This document shows, one piece after another, positions 1 to 6,933 of a stretch of 15,038 nt of DNA. Numbering within the stretch: position 1 is the first letter of the stretch; each line of letters begins with the position of its first letter. Location: positions 1-15,038 of the forward strand of contig VFFY01000143.1 in assembly GCA_009392675.1 (NCBI GenBank). The letters run 5' to 3'. The position numbers were made by a program, and so were the translations under genes. A model generated the notes under the pieces. That model did not search any database. It was not told the DNA's origin and saw only the letters and a list, made by a program, of their open reading frames with translations. The stretch is from SAR202 cluster bacterium. Lineage in GTDB: Bacteria; Chloroflexota; Dehalococcoidia; Lucifugimonadales; UBA826.

Positions 1-152
1 TCAACAACCAAATCAAACCCAATCGTCCCTGGAAGGTATGCCTCATGGCCGAGCAAGTCGGCATTAACCACCGTTGCCCCAAGATCATTCAATAGATTGG
101 AAACTAGCGACTTGCCAGTCCCGATCCCTCCGGTAAGACCAATACTAAGCAT
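1..152 (-). CDS. coaE: Dephospho-CoA kinase, N-terminal part (cut by window edge)
   Basis: Only the first 50 codons lie in the window. They begin MLSIGLTGGIGTGKS, the P-loop of dephospho-CoA kinase (Walker A GGIGTGKS at residues 8-15), followed by a stretch ending in VVNADLLGHEAY, where the family has its conserved D-x-x-x-H element. The enzyme phosphorylates the ribose 3'-hydroxyl of dephospho-CoA, the last step of coenzyme A synthesis in the cytoplasm. The start is the ATG at 150-152, with GAGG five bases upstream. The gene is divergent from selA. A plausible promoter lies 30-60 bases upstream of its start. The rest of the protein is beyond the left edge, so its integrity cannot be judged. 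Confidence 0.9.
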   Translation of the reverse strand, partial: MLSIGLTGGIGTGKSLVSNLLNDLGATVVNADLLGHEAYLPGTIGFDLVV

Positions 153-183
153 ATTACCTCGTCTAGAAAAAAGTCATTCGGTC

Positions 184-213
184 ATTCTACAGGAGGAGAT
201 TTTCGAGGGTCAA
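184..213 (-). promoter_or_regulatory. Candidate sigma70 promoter of coaE
   Basis: Read on the minus strand, TTGACC (208-213) is followed after 18 bases by TAGAAT (184-189). Transcription would start near 177, leaving a leader of about 25 bases that contains the GAGG ribosome-binding site of coaE. Two copies of GTCATTC, one base apart (173-179 and 181-187 on the plus strand), overlap the -10 region and could be an operator or chance. Confidence 0.45.
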
Positions 214-270
214 TTAAAACCGCGTTTTCAAGGAAAATTAAAGGCTCAGAAGTCGATTTCTTTAACAATA

Positions 271-282
271 TATAATAGGAGG
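271..282 (+). promoter_or_regulatory. TATAAT directly abutting AGGAGG upstream of selA
   Basis: A perfect TATAAT (271-276) is followed without a gap by AGGAGG (277-282). Both cannot serve the same transcript. If TATAAT is the -10 box, RNA starts near 283 and excludes the AGGAGG. If AGGAGG is a ribosome-binding site, it serves the ATG at 287, which is not the selA frame. No good -35 box lies 16-18 bases upstream of TATAAT. The reading that fits selA best is a promoter giving a leader of about 25 bases. Confidence 0.35.
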
Positions 283-286
283 CTAA

Positions 287-397
287 ATGATCAAACAGGC
301 TCAAAAAAATGCAAGACAAACTGCGACAAATCCCAAGTGTCAGTGCCGTACTTTCAGACGTCCGAATTTCCGAATTGATGACCGACTTCTCAACTGA
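287..397 (+). CDS. Possible 36-codon leader ORF overlapping the start of selA
   Basis: An ATG at 287 lies four bases after AGGAGG and opens a 36-codon frame ending in TGA at 395-397. It overlaps the first 30 codons of selA in another frame. Its product would be basic and Cys-containing (starts MIKQAQKNARQ) and resembles nothing I recognise. It could couple or restrain selA translation, because the only possible ATG for selA (309) has just a weak CAGG nine bases upstream. It may equally be a chance ORF. Confidence 0.2.
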   Translation: MIKQAQKNARQTATNPKCQCRTFRRPNFRIDDRLLN

Positions 398-1679
398 AGC
401 AATAACGGATCTAATAAGGAAAAAACTGAGTCAGGTAAGGTCAACTATTGATAATAAATCGGACATCCCAACAATATTGGAAATATCCAACCAAGTTTCA
501 GATCATATAGAGAGAAACTGGGTCAGTTGGCCCAAAAACGTCATAAATGCAACTGGGGTAGTTATTCATACTAACCTTGGGCGTGCTCCCCTAAGTATCG
601 AAAGTATGCAAGCAGCTATTGATTCTTCTAAAACCTACAGCGATTTGGAACTAGAACTAGATTCTGGAAAGCGAGGATCTAGGCAAGCAAGAATTTCCCA
701 ACTGCTGTCTAGTCTGACTGGAGCTGAGGCAGGGTTAGTGGTCAACAATAATGCTGCAGCTTTAATGCTTGGGCTTTCAGCACTGGCGTCAGGGAAAGAG
801 GTAATAGTTTCACGATCTGAAGCTGTGGAGATTGGCGGCGGCTTCCGAATACCCGATGTTTTAAAGCAAAGTGGTGCAACCCTAATTGAAGTTGGAACGA
901 CCAACAGAACTTATGTAACGGACTATGAAAAGGAATTAAGGGAAGAAACTGGGGCTATTTTTTCTATCCATGCAAGTAATTTCAAGATAATCGGCTTCAC
1001 CGCCAACCCTTCGATTACAGACCTTTCAATTCTGGGAACCAGAAGTGGCATTCCTGTCTTACATGATGTGGGCAGTGGATCATTGATAGATCCTACTAAA
1101 TACGGCCTGGCGCCAGAACCTCTACCTCAAGAAAGCATAGATGCCGGGGCCGATTTATGCTTCTTTTCAGGTGACAAACTGTTAGGCGGACCGCAGGCAG
1201 GAATCGTTGTGGGTCGAAAAACTTATATCGAGCAATTATCAAACCATCCTTTGGCGAGAGCCTTCAGAATAGATAAAATGAATTTAGCTGCCTTGACTGT
1301 CACCTTAATTCATTATTTGAAAGAAGAAGCCCAAACCAAAATTCCCATCTGGCAGATGATATCCGTGGAATTGGAGAATTTACGCACAAGAGCTGACAGA
1401 CTAGCGACCATGATTCCTGGTAGTGACTTGTACTCGGTGAAAGTCATCGCGACAAAATCTACGATTGGTGGCGGCAGCCTGCCAGGAGAAACCATGGATT
1501 CATACGGAATTCAGGTGAAGGTGAGCAGTCCTGAAAAATTTGCCCGAAAAATTAGAACTGGGATAACATCAGTAATTCCTAGAATCGAAAAAGATGCTGT
1601 CATATTTGATCTTCGAACTATATTGCAAATTGAAGATGATGCCCTAATAGCATCTATAACCCATACACTGCAAAATTAA
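309..1679 (+). CDS. selA: L-seryl-tRNA(Sec) selenium transferase (selenocysteine synthase)
   Basis: This PLP enzyme converts seryl-tRNA(Sec) to selenocysteyl-tRNA(Sec) with selenophosphate and forms a large ring-shaped oligomer in the cytoplasm. The 456 residues match the usual length (about 460). An N-terminal tRNA-binding region (1-60) is followed by the catalytic fold. Family hallmarks visible are NATGVVIHTNLGRAPLS (80-96), VNNNAAA (145-151), SRSEAVEIGGGFRIPDV (168-184), EVGTTNRT (194-201), and SGDKLLGGPQAG (287-298), whose K290 should hold PLP. A stop at 288-290 in this frame forces the start to the ATG at 309, which has only a weak CAGG upstream. Its presence implies SelB, SelD and tRNA(Sec) elsewhere; none is in the window. 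It is followed directly by the Smr gene. Confidence 0.95.
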   Translation: MQDKLRQIPSVSAVLSDVRISELMTDFSTEAITDLIRKKLSQVRSTIDNKSDIPTILEISNQVSDHIERNWVSWPKNVINATGVVIHTNLGRAPLSIESMQAAIDSSKTYSDLELELDSGKRGSRQARISQLLSSLTGAEAGLVVNNNAAALMLGLSALASGKEVIVSRSEAVEIGGGFRIPDVLKQSGATLIEVGTTNRTYVTDYEKELREETGAIFSIHASNFKIIGFTANPSITDLSILGTRSGIPVLHDVGSGSLIDPTKYGLAPEPLPQESIDAGADLCFFSGDKLLGGPQAGIVVGRKTYIEQLSNHPLARAFRIDKMNLAALTVTLIHYLKEEAQTKIPIWQMISVELENLRTRADRLATMIPGSDLYSVKVIATKSTIGGGSLPGETMDSYGIQVKVSSPEKFARKIRTGITSVIPRIEKDAVIFDLRTILQIEDDALIASITHTLQN

Positions 1680-1982
1680 ATGCCCTATCAAAATCCACAG
1701 GACTCAAAACTTTTCAAAAAATTGTCTGTTCCAAATGAGATTCATTTACGAAGAATCAAAGTGGTACCTGCGATTGAAAGACTAGAATCATATATCAAAG
1801 ATGCTACGGAAGCTGGAATGAAAGAAGTCAAGGTAATTCACGGGCGCGCTGGTACAGGGGATATGAGAAGAGCTGTTCATAAATTCCTGTCTGAACATCC
1901 AAATGTTAAAAGATGCTATCCAGCCCCACCTGCCGAAGGAGGGCCCGGCGCTACAATAGCCGTATTGGTATTATCGCTCTAA
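1680..1982 (+). CDS. Small stand-alone Smr-domain protein
   Basis: The 100-residue product aligns with the C-terminal Smr domain of MutS2-type proteins, which bind or cut nucleic acids (DNA, or mRNA at stalled ribosomes). Visible are NEIHLRRIKVVPAIERLESY (19-38) at the usual LDLHG position, VKVIHGRAGTGDMRRAV (50-66) for the HGxGTG motif, and APPAEGGPGATIAVL (82-96) for the NEGGxGxT end. Both key motifs are divergent: the first His/Gly pair reads HLRR, and HGxGTG has an extra residue (HGRAGTG). The ATG follows the selA TAA without a base between and in the same frame, with no ribosome-binding site. Translation probably depends on reinitiation after selA. The end overlaps the convergent next gene by four bases. 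Substrate and activity cannot be inferred. Confidence 0.8.
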   Translation: MPYQNPQDSKLFKKLSVPNEIHLRRIKVVPAIERLESYIKDATEAGMKEVKVIHGRAGTGDMRRAVHKFLSEHPNVKRCYPAPPAEGGPGATIAVLVLSL

Positions 1983-2287
1983 TCAGAATTAGATTTACAG
2001 TTGGTAATAGCCCCCCAAGTCGCCACGCAAAATGGCACCACATATGTAAGTGGTACCTTCCAAATTAGGGCCTTATGAAAATTACCAGAGACTATAAAAT
2101 CGCCTTGGTTCAGCAAAATTAAAATTGTGCCAACTACACTTGCAGCCATTGAAGAGCGCTTCAACATAGGAAAATACGCCAATAAACACCAAAAATGCCG
2201 ATACTCAGGTGAACCATTTGGGCTGACCAAATAAGTAGAGCCGCTTATCGTTTCTTTACACCTGACACAAATCAAGGACTCCTGCAT
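1979..2287 (-). CDS. nrtS: NrtS-like small membrane protein with N-terminal zinc motif
   Basis: The 102-residue protein has two parts. Residues 7-34 hold C7-x2-C10-x20-H31-x2-C34, the spacing of half a LIM or treble-clef zinc site. Residues 47-95 form two hydrophobic helices carrying SVVGTILILLNQGD and KVPLTYVVPFCVATWGAI. These resemble the short two-helix NrtS family, described as nitrate/nitrite transporters and expected to act as membrane oligomers. The resemblance is from memory of the VGTIL-NxGD and LTYxVPxxVxTxGA patterns. The start chosen is the ATG at 2285-2287, with GGAG six bases upstream; a TTG four codons earlier is also open. It lies alone between convergent Smr and divergent rarA, so context gives no support for nitrogen metabolism. 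The zinc motif is not something I associate with NrtS. Confidence 0.6.
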   Translation of the reverse strand: MQESLICVRCKETISGSTYLVSPNGSPEYRHFWCLLAYFPMLKRSSMAASVVGTILILLNQGDFIVSGNFHKALIWKVPLTYVVPFCVATWGAITNCKSNSD

Positions 2288-2377
2288 CTTACTCTCCAAT
2301 CAATGACTCGCTGATTCTTGTACACTACTGCATTACGTGAGCCAAACCATTTTTACACATCCATCGAGGCTAAAACG

Positions 2378-3706
2378 ATGAACATGTTTGATTTTGAGGC
2401 GAACCGACACTTATCCAATAGCGCCCCTTTGGCAGCAAGAATGCGGCCAATCAGGCTTGATGACATAGTTGGCCAGGCTCATTTAACTGGCAAAAATAGC
2501 CCACTTCGGAGAAGTATCGACGCGGGAAGGATTCCTTCATTTATTTTATGGGGGCCACCGGGAACAGGCAAAACCTCCCTAGCAAATCTTATAACTTCAA
2601 CTTCGAATTTCCATCTCGAAAAAATCAGCGCTGTCACTTCTGGGGTGTCTGAGTTGAGGAAATTAATTTCTGAATCCAAATCCCGACTAGGAATGTCGGG
2701 GCAAAGAACTGCTCTTTTTATTGACGAAATTCATCGGTTTAATAAAGCACAACAAGATGCAATACTGCCACATGTAGAAGATGGCACTGTCATTTTCATA
2801 GGCGCCACCACAGAAAATCCGTCATTCGAAATAATTTCTCCGCTTTTATCACGATGTAGAGTCTTCACATTAAATGGCCTGGAAAGGAAAGACATCGTCC
2901 ACATATTAACCAATGCTTTGAATGATTCCGAGAAAGGTTTAGGAAAAAGGAATCTTTCCATTGAAGACGGCGTGCTCGAAAATATAGCCTCAATGTCCAG
3001 TGGGGATGCCAGATGGGCCTTGAACACATTAGAGCTGTCAGCAGACTCCGCCTCTACTCAAGGCAATAAAATACTAATAAGTAAATCATTTTTGGATGAG
3101 GTGATAGAAACCAAAGCTCTCTCGCATGATAAAGCAGGAGACAAACACTTTGACACAATATCTGCGTTTATAAAATCCGTCCGGGCCTCCGACCCTGATG
3201 CTGCCGTGTATTGGTTAGCCAGGTTGCTCTTGGCTGGGGAAGACGTCATGTTCATAGCTAGAAGGCTTGTTATTTTAGCTAGTGAGGACATAGGATTAGC
3301 TGATCCCAGGGCACTAACAATCGCTGTTTCAGCTCAACAGGCTGCCCATTTTGTTGGAATGCCGGAAGCCCGGATCATACTATCAGAGGCCACAATATAC
3401 CTAGCCTCCGCCCCTAAAAGTAATTCTGCCTATGAAGCGATAAATTCTGCGATGTCCGAAATTAAATCTTCAGGAGAAAACCCGGTTCCACTCCATTTAC
3501 GCAATCCTGTCACTGATTTAATGTCACAGGAAAAATACGGACGAGGTTACAAATATGCCCACGATTATCCTGAACACTTTGTCAGAACAGAAAATCTTCC
3601 CGAAAACCTGGGGACCAAGGATTTTTATTTGCCAGGAAATTTGGGTTATGAAAAATTTATAGCAGAACGGCTAAACAAATGGTGGAAAGAGGAATACAAA
3701 GAGTAA
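2378..3706 (+). CDS. rarA: Replication-associated recombination protein A (RarA/MgsA AAA+ ATPase)
   Basis: The product belongs to the clamp-loader-like AAA+ ATPases that act at stalled replication forks, usually as tetramers contacting SSB. Visible are PLAARMRP (17-24), Walker A GPPGTGKT (59-66), the ISAVTSGV segment (83-90), Walker B FIDEIHRFNK (114-123), sensor 1 GATTENPS (142-149), and LLSRCRV with the probable arginine finger (156-162). The C-terminal tetramerisation part carries SVRASDPDAAVYWLARLL, ASEDIGLADPRA and VPLHLRNPVT. With the ATG at 2378 it has 442 residues, close to the family norm. That start has GAGG eight bases upstream; the frame is open to a TTG at 2318, which has no family support. 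It ends seven bases before the convergent MFS gene. Confidence 0.95.
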   Translation: MNMFDFEANRHLSNSAPLAARMRPIRLDDIVGQAHLTGKNSPLRRSIDAGRIPSFILWGPPGTGKTSLANLITSTSNFHLEKISAVTSGVSELRKLISESKSRLGMSGQRTALFIDEIHRFNKAQQDAILPHVEDGTVIFIGATTENPSFEIISPLLSRCRVFTLNGLERKDIVHILTNALNDSEKGLGKRNLSIEDGVLENIASMSSGDARWALNTLELSADSASTQGNKILISKSFLDEVIETKALSHDKAGDKHFDTISAFIKSVRASDPDAAVYWLARLLLAGEDVMFIARRLVILASEDIGLADPRALTIAVSAQQAAHFVGMPEARIILSEATIYLASAPKSNSAYEAINSAMSEIKSSGENPVPLHLRNPVTDLMSQEKYGRGYKYAHDYPEHFVRTENLPENLGTKDFYLPGNLGYEKFIAERLNKWWKEEYKE

Positions 3707-3713
3707 GCATTGC

Positions 3714-4916
3714 TCACTTTCCCGAAGCCATCTTGGCTCCAATGGATATCATATTTCTAGCTATTCGAGTCGCATTAATTATCACCACGGCTCCACCTGC
3801 TGCAACAGCTATTGGAGCACCCAGTATTGCCGCAATCGCTCCAGCATGAAATCCAGCTGACCCACTAAATCCCCAACATAAAGATTGGAAACTTAATACC
3901 CTACCCCTCATACCATCGGGAACCGACGTCTGAAGTAGTGTCGATAGCCCGCTTTCGTAAATGACTCCAGAACCGTAGGCAAAAGCCAGTAAAATCATCG
4001 ATAACATTAAAACATCAGAAAATGCAAAAGCAATCAATCCAAATCCAAACCCAAACAATCCATAAACTATCAATTTTCCTTTATTATCCACATCCGGCAT
4101 TGCAGTTATACATACTGTAGAAATTGCGGCACCTAAAGCCCCGACCGACATGAGAAAACCTAAACCTTGAGCATCCAATCCAAGCTCATCTCTTGCTATT
4201 ACTGGGAGCATAGCTTCCACGGCCCATCCAAAAATTTCAGTGACCAAAATTGCAAGTATTAAAGACCGAACCATTGTGTTTTTGGCCACATATTTTGCAC
4301 CATAAACCAGATCTTCAAAGTGAGAGGAAGAAGAAATCTGTGGGGTTTTTATACCTTTCAGATTTAGAAAAACTATACTGGACACCAATAGTGCCAAAAA
4401 TATAAAAGCGAATCCAAAATAAATTTCTCGAGCTATCAACCATCCTCCAGCGATTGGTGCGATGACACCCATAACAGTCATTGAGAAGAAATTTGCTGCA
4501 GTTCCTCTCAGAAGATTTTGGGGACCCACCAAATCTAATGTCATAGCCATTTTGCAGGGGTACCTTAGTGCATGAAATGCACCAGAGCAAAACCCGAAAC
4601 CCAAAACATGCCAAACCTCGATGGCTTCATAAAAAGCTACTATCCCCAAAAAGCCTGTGAGTAAAATCTGTCCGAATTGGGTGATCACTAACAAGAGTTT
4701 TCGGTTATAACGGTCTATCAACACTCCAGCAACTGGGCTAAACAAAGTCAAACCTACTCCAGACGCTCCCGCAGTAACTCCAACCCAAAAAGCCGAATTT
4801 GTCTCCATTAGAACAATCCAACCTTGAAGCATAGGACTTACCATCATGGCGGCGTCGTCGAACAAGAGACCATAGAAAAAACGGCGAAAAGTCTGATTTT
4901 TAAACAGGGATAGCAT
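3714..4916 (-). CDS. Major facilitator superfamily transporter (MFS_3/DHA3-like, probable efflux)
   Basis: The 400-residue protein has about eleven or twelve hydrophobic helices and the MFS loop motif between helices 2 and 3, seen as GVLIDRYNRKLLL. A second loop of similar type is SVPDGMRGRVLSF near residue 340. The N-terminus (FKNQTFRRFFYGLLFDD) and the general layout resemble the drug/siderophore efflux branch (EntS/MFS_3). The substrate cannot be told. The start ATG (4914-4916) has no clear ribosome-binding site but fits the family N-terminus. It lies 80 bases downstream of the threonine aldolase on the same strand; inverted repeats in that gap suggest separate control or a processing site. 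It converges on rarA with a seven-base gap. Confidence 0.85.
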   Translation of the reverse strand: MLSLFKNQTFRRFFYGLLFDDAAMMVSPMLQGWIVLMETNSAFWVGVTAGASGVGLTLFSPVAGVLIDRYNRKLLLVITQFGQILLTGFLGIVAFYEAIEVWHVLGFGFCSGAFHALRYPCKMAMTLDLVGPQNLLRGTAANFFSMTVMGVIAPIAGGWLIAREIYFGFAFIFLALLVSSIVFLNLKGIKTPQISSSSHFEDLVYGAKYVAKNTMVRSLILAILVTEIFGWAVEAMLPVIARDELGLDAQGLGFLMSVGALGAAISTVCITAMPDVDNKGKLIVYGLFGFGFGLIAFAFSDVLMLSMILLAFAYGSGVIYESGLSTLLQTSVPDGMRGRVLSFQSLCWGFSGSAGFHAGAIAAILGAPIAVAAGGAVVIINATRIARNMISIGAKMASGK

Positions 4917-4937
4917 AAATAAATCGCGCCTAGTAAC

Positions 4938-5011
4938 GCTATGACGTCAATATTAAAAGTATTGGTATGATGCCGGCACAAACGATAGCGATAAGGTTAT
5001 GATGTCATAGC
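4938..5011. repeat. Long-armed inverted repeat between aldolase and MFS genes
   Basis: GCTATGACGTCA (4938-4949) and TGATGTCATAGC (5000-5011) pair at 11 of 12 positions across a 50-base spacer. The left arm contains the perfect palindrome TGACGTCA (4942-4949). The spacer holds the near-palindrome CAATATTAAAAGTATTG (4948-4964) and the palindrome TGCCGGCA (4971-4978). The right arm covers the last codons and stop of the aldolase gene. No T-run follows on either strand, so it is not a standard intrinsic terminator. It sits where the promoter of the MFS gene would be. Confidence 0.4.
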
Positions 5012-6028
5012 ATTGGCCATAACTTCTAAAACATAATCTATATCTTCGGAATCCACTCCGTAGTGGGTCACGAATCTCCACCGGGAATACGGTGAAGCTC
5101 CTTTTATTCCTTCCGACTCTAATTTTTTCATCAATTCATTCTTATTAGGGTGTTCAACTTCGAAGAAAACCAAATTCGTATCAACCGAGTCTGGGTCTAT
5201 CGTTACACCATCTATTTTGGATAGCCCTTCTGCCAGTTTTTTTGCGTTGGCATGGTCTTCAGCCAAACGATCAACCATCTGGTCTAAAGCAACGATACCG
5301 GCCGCAGCGAGAAAGCCGGCTTGCCTCATTCCTCCACCCACCATTTTCCTCCATCTTCTAGCCTCTTCAACGAATTCATAAGTTCCTGCCACAATCGAGC
5401 CTACAGGACAGCTAAGTCCTTTTGACAAACAAAAGCTCACTGTGTCCGCTTCCTTTAACATTGCATCAACAGGGGTTTCTAGTTTGACTGCCGCATTGAA
5501 TATCCTAGCCCCGTCCACATGAAGGGGCAGTTCATAATTATGGGCTACATTTGCGATCAGTTCGGTATCTTGCGGAGTAAGTACCCTGCCTCCACAGTTG
5601 TTTTGTGTGTTCTCAATAGCTATAACTGCAGTGTGAGGATTATGATTATTCGTTGAATCCCGTATAGCTTCTTCGACTTCTGACGGGTCAAGCATACCTC
5701 GAGCGTCATTTCTCACCGTATTATAGGAAACCCCTCCAAGAGCTGCCGCTCCACCCGCTTCCGAACGGAAAATATGTGACTTATCACCAAGGATTATTTC
5801 ATCACCACGCCCGCAATGAGACAACACAGAAATCAAGTTGCCCATTGTCCCACTGGCTACAAACACTGATGCCTCTTTACCTAATTTCGCCGCTGCTATT
5901 TCTTCTAGTTTATTAACAGAAGGATCATCATTAAAGACATCATCGCCAATTTCCGCCTTGGCTATGGCTTCTCGCATTTCTGGGGATGGATGGGTAACTG
6001 TATCGCTTCTAAGATCAACTTTCGTCAT
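4997..6028 (-). CDS. ltaE: Low-specificity L-threonine aldolase
   Basis: This fold-type I PLP enzyme cleaves L-threonine or allo-threonine to glycine and acetaldehyde in the cytoplasm, feeding glycine and one-carbon metabolism. The 343 residues match the family length. Visible are VDLRSDTVTHPSPEMREA (4-21), GDDVFNDDPSVNKLEE (28-43), ASGTMGNL (58-65), GDKSHIF (81-87, with active-site H85), the IEN-Q-NCGG stretch (138-147), HVDGARIFNAA (170-180, D172 contacting the PLP ring), and SFCLSKGLSCPVGS (198-211), where K203 should bind PLP. The start ATG has a GGTG ribosome-binding site. The gene diverges from the alpha/beta hydrolase over a 148-base gap that holds a palindromic site. Confidence 0.93.
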   Translation of the reverse strand: MTKVDLRSDTVTHPSPEMREAIAKAEIGDDVFNDDPSVNKLEEIAAAKLGKEASVFVASGTMGNLISVLSHCGRGDEIILGDKSHIFRSEAGGAAALGGVSYNTVRNDARGMLDPSEVEEAIRDSTNNHNPHTAVIAIENTQNNCGGRVLTPQDTELIANVAHNYELPLHVDGARIFNAAVKLETPVDAMLKEADTVSFCLSKGLSCPVGSIVAGTYEFVEEARRWRKMVGGGMRQAGFLAAAGIVALDQMVDRLAEDHANAKKLAEGLSKIDGVTIDPDSVDTNLVFFEVEHPNKNELMKKLESEGIKGASPYSRWRFVTHYGVDSEDIDYVLEVMANAMTS

Positions 6029-6133
6029 ATAATTTTCACCAAGCTAAATCGATTCTAACTTTTACTTTTACTTATTGATTCTAGCAACGGCTTTTCTTAA
6101 TTACTATACTTATGCTTATTTTTAACTTTGAAT

Positions 6134-6152
6134 TGATCACCATTTGTGACCA
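6134..6152. promoter_or_regulatory. Palindromic operator-like site in a divergent promoter gap
   Basis: TGATCAC-CATTT-GTGACCA is a 19-base dyad with one mismatch between seven-base arms. It lies 25 bases before the alpha/beta hydrolase start and 106 bases before the aldolase start. The size and symmetry suit a dimeric helix-turn-helix repressor or activator. The gap is otherwise AT-rich, and weak promoter-like boxes (TTGATC at 6133, TATCAT at 6154) surround it. No regulator gene is adjacent. Confidence 0.35.
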
Positions 6153-6176
6153 TTATCATTCTCTCGGGGTAGTTAT

Positions 6177-6821
6177 ATGACTGATGCAACCAAAGAATTA
6201 ACGACATTATCAACCGGAATTTCCGAACTTGAATCCCTTTTGGAAACCCCAAACCAAGTCAAAAGACCTCCTTGCGTTATCCTTTGCCATCCACATCCTC
6301 GATATGGGGGTAATATGTTCGATGCTGTGCTGAACCAAATTTCCACCTACTTATTAAGTAGTGGGATAGCTACTTTACGATTTAACCAGAGAGGTGTGGG
6401 AATGAGTAGTGGGGAAAGCGGTGATGGCACCAATGAATTGATAGATACAGAGTCGGTGGTTGATCTAACAAGTTCTAATCCAAAAATAGATGGCAGCCGT
6501 CTAGGTATTATTGGATATTCTTTTGGAGCCTGGATGGCATTAGAATCAGCCTTCAGAACTAATTTGATTAAATCTCTTGTATCAATTGCGTGCCCACAAA
6601 ATAAGTTCGCCCAATACGGTACGGTCCAAATAACTCAACCAAAATTGCTGATACTGGGCGACAGGGATCACGATTTTACTCTCGGACAATTTAAGTTTTT
6701 AGCTAACAGAATGTCAGAACCAAAGAGAACAGAAGTCATAACAGGAGCAGATCATTTTTTCAGAGAACACAGTGATCTAGTAGGTGAGTTAAGCTGCAAA
6801 TTTATTAAGGAAACCTTATAA
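6177..6821 (+). CDS. Alpha/beta hydrolase of the COG2945 type
   Basis: The 214-residue protein has the alpha/beta hydrolase layout of the short COG2945 family. Visible are CHPHPRYGGNMFD (37-49; the HPHP-x-x-GG oxyanion region), FNQRGVGMSSG (69-79), the nucleophile elbow GYSFG with S115, GDRDHDF with the likely acid D164 (161-167), and GADHFF with catalytic H193 (190-195). There is no signal peptide, so it is probably a soluble cytoplasmic esterase-like enzyme; the natural substrate of this family is unclear. The start ATG has GGGG seven bases upstream. It is the first gene of a rightward pair; fumC begins 109 bases after its stop and may be cotranscribed. Confidence 0.85.
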   Translation: MTDATKELTTLSTGISELESLLETPNQVKRPPCVILCHPHPRYGGNMFDAVLNQISTYLLSSGIATLRFNQRGVGMSSGESGDGTNELIDTESVVDLTSSNPKIDGSRLGIIGYSFGAWMALESAFRTNLIKSLVSIACPQNKFAQYGTVQITQPKLLILGDRDHDFTLGQFKFLANRMSEPKRTEVITGADHFFREHSDLVGELSCKFIKETL

Positions 6822-6919
6822 GCTAATATAAGTATGCAGAGGTTAATGAATTGTAATTTTCCTGATGATCTTGTGGGGATTAAGAAATAGCCGCCTAAAA
6901 TTTCAAAAAAGTAAGCTTT

Positions 6920-6933
6920 GGAGTAGTCAATTG
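6920..6933 (+). promoter_or_regulatory. Ribosome-binding site fixing a TTG start for fumC
   Basis: GGAG at 6920-6923 is followed after seven bases by TTG at 6931-6933. This is the best start signal for fumC and gives an N-terminus like other fumarases. The in-frame ATG at 6865 has no such signal and would add 22 residues unlike the family. Confidence 0.6.

Noticed and set aside
97..378. Open frame of 93 codons on the plus strand across the coaE start and the selA leader
   Set aside because: It begins antisense to coaE with a TTG, runs through the promoter gap and ends inside selA in another frame; its product has no recognisable family features.
3700..3725. Possible terminator between rarA and the MFS gene
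   Set aside because: AGCATTGCT gives only a four-base stem and no T-run follows on either strand.
4315..4614. Open frame on the minus strand inside the MFS gene
   Set aside because: It overlaps the clear MFS protein in another frame and its sequence looks like a frame-shifted membrane protein.
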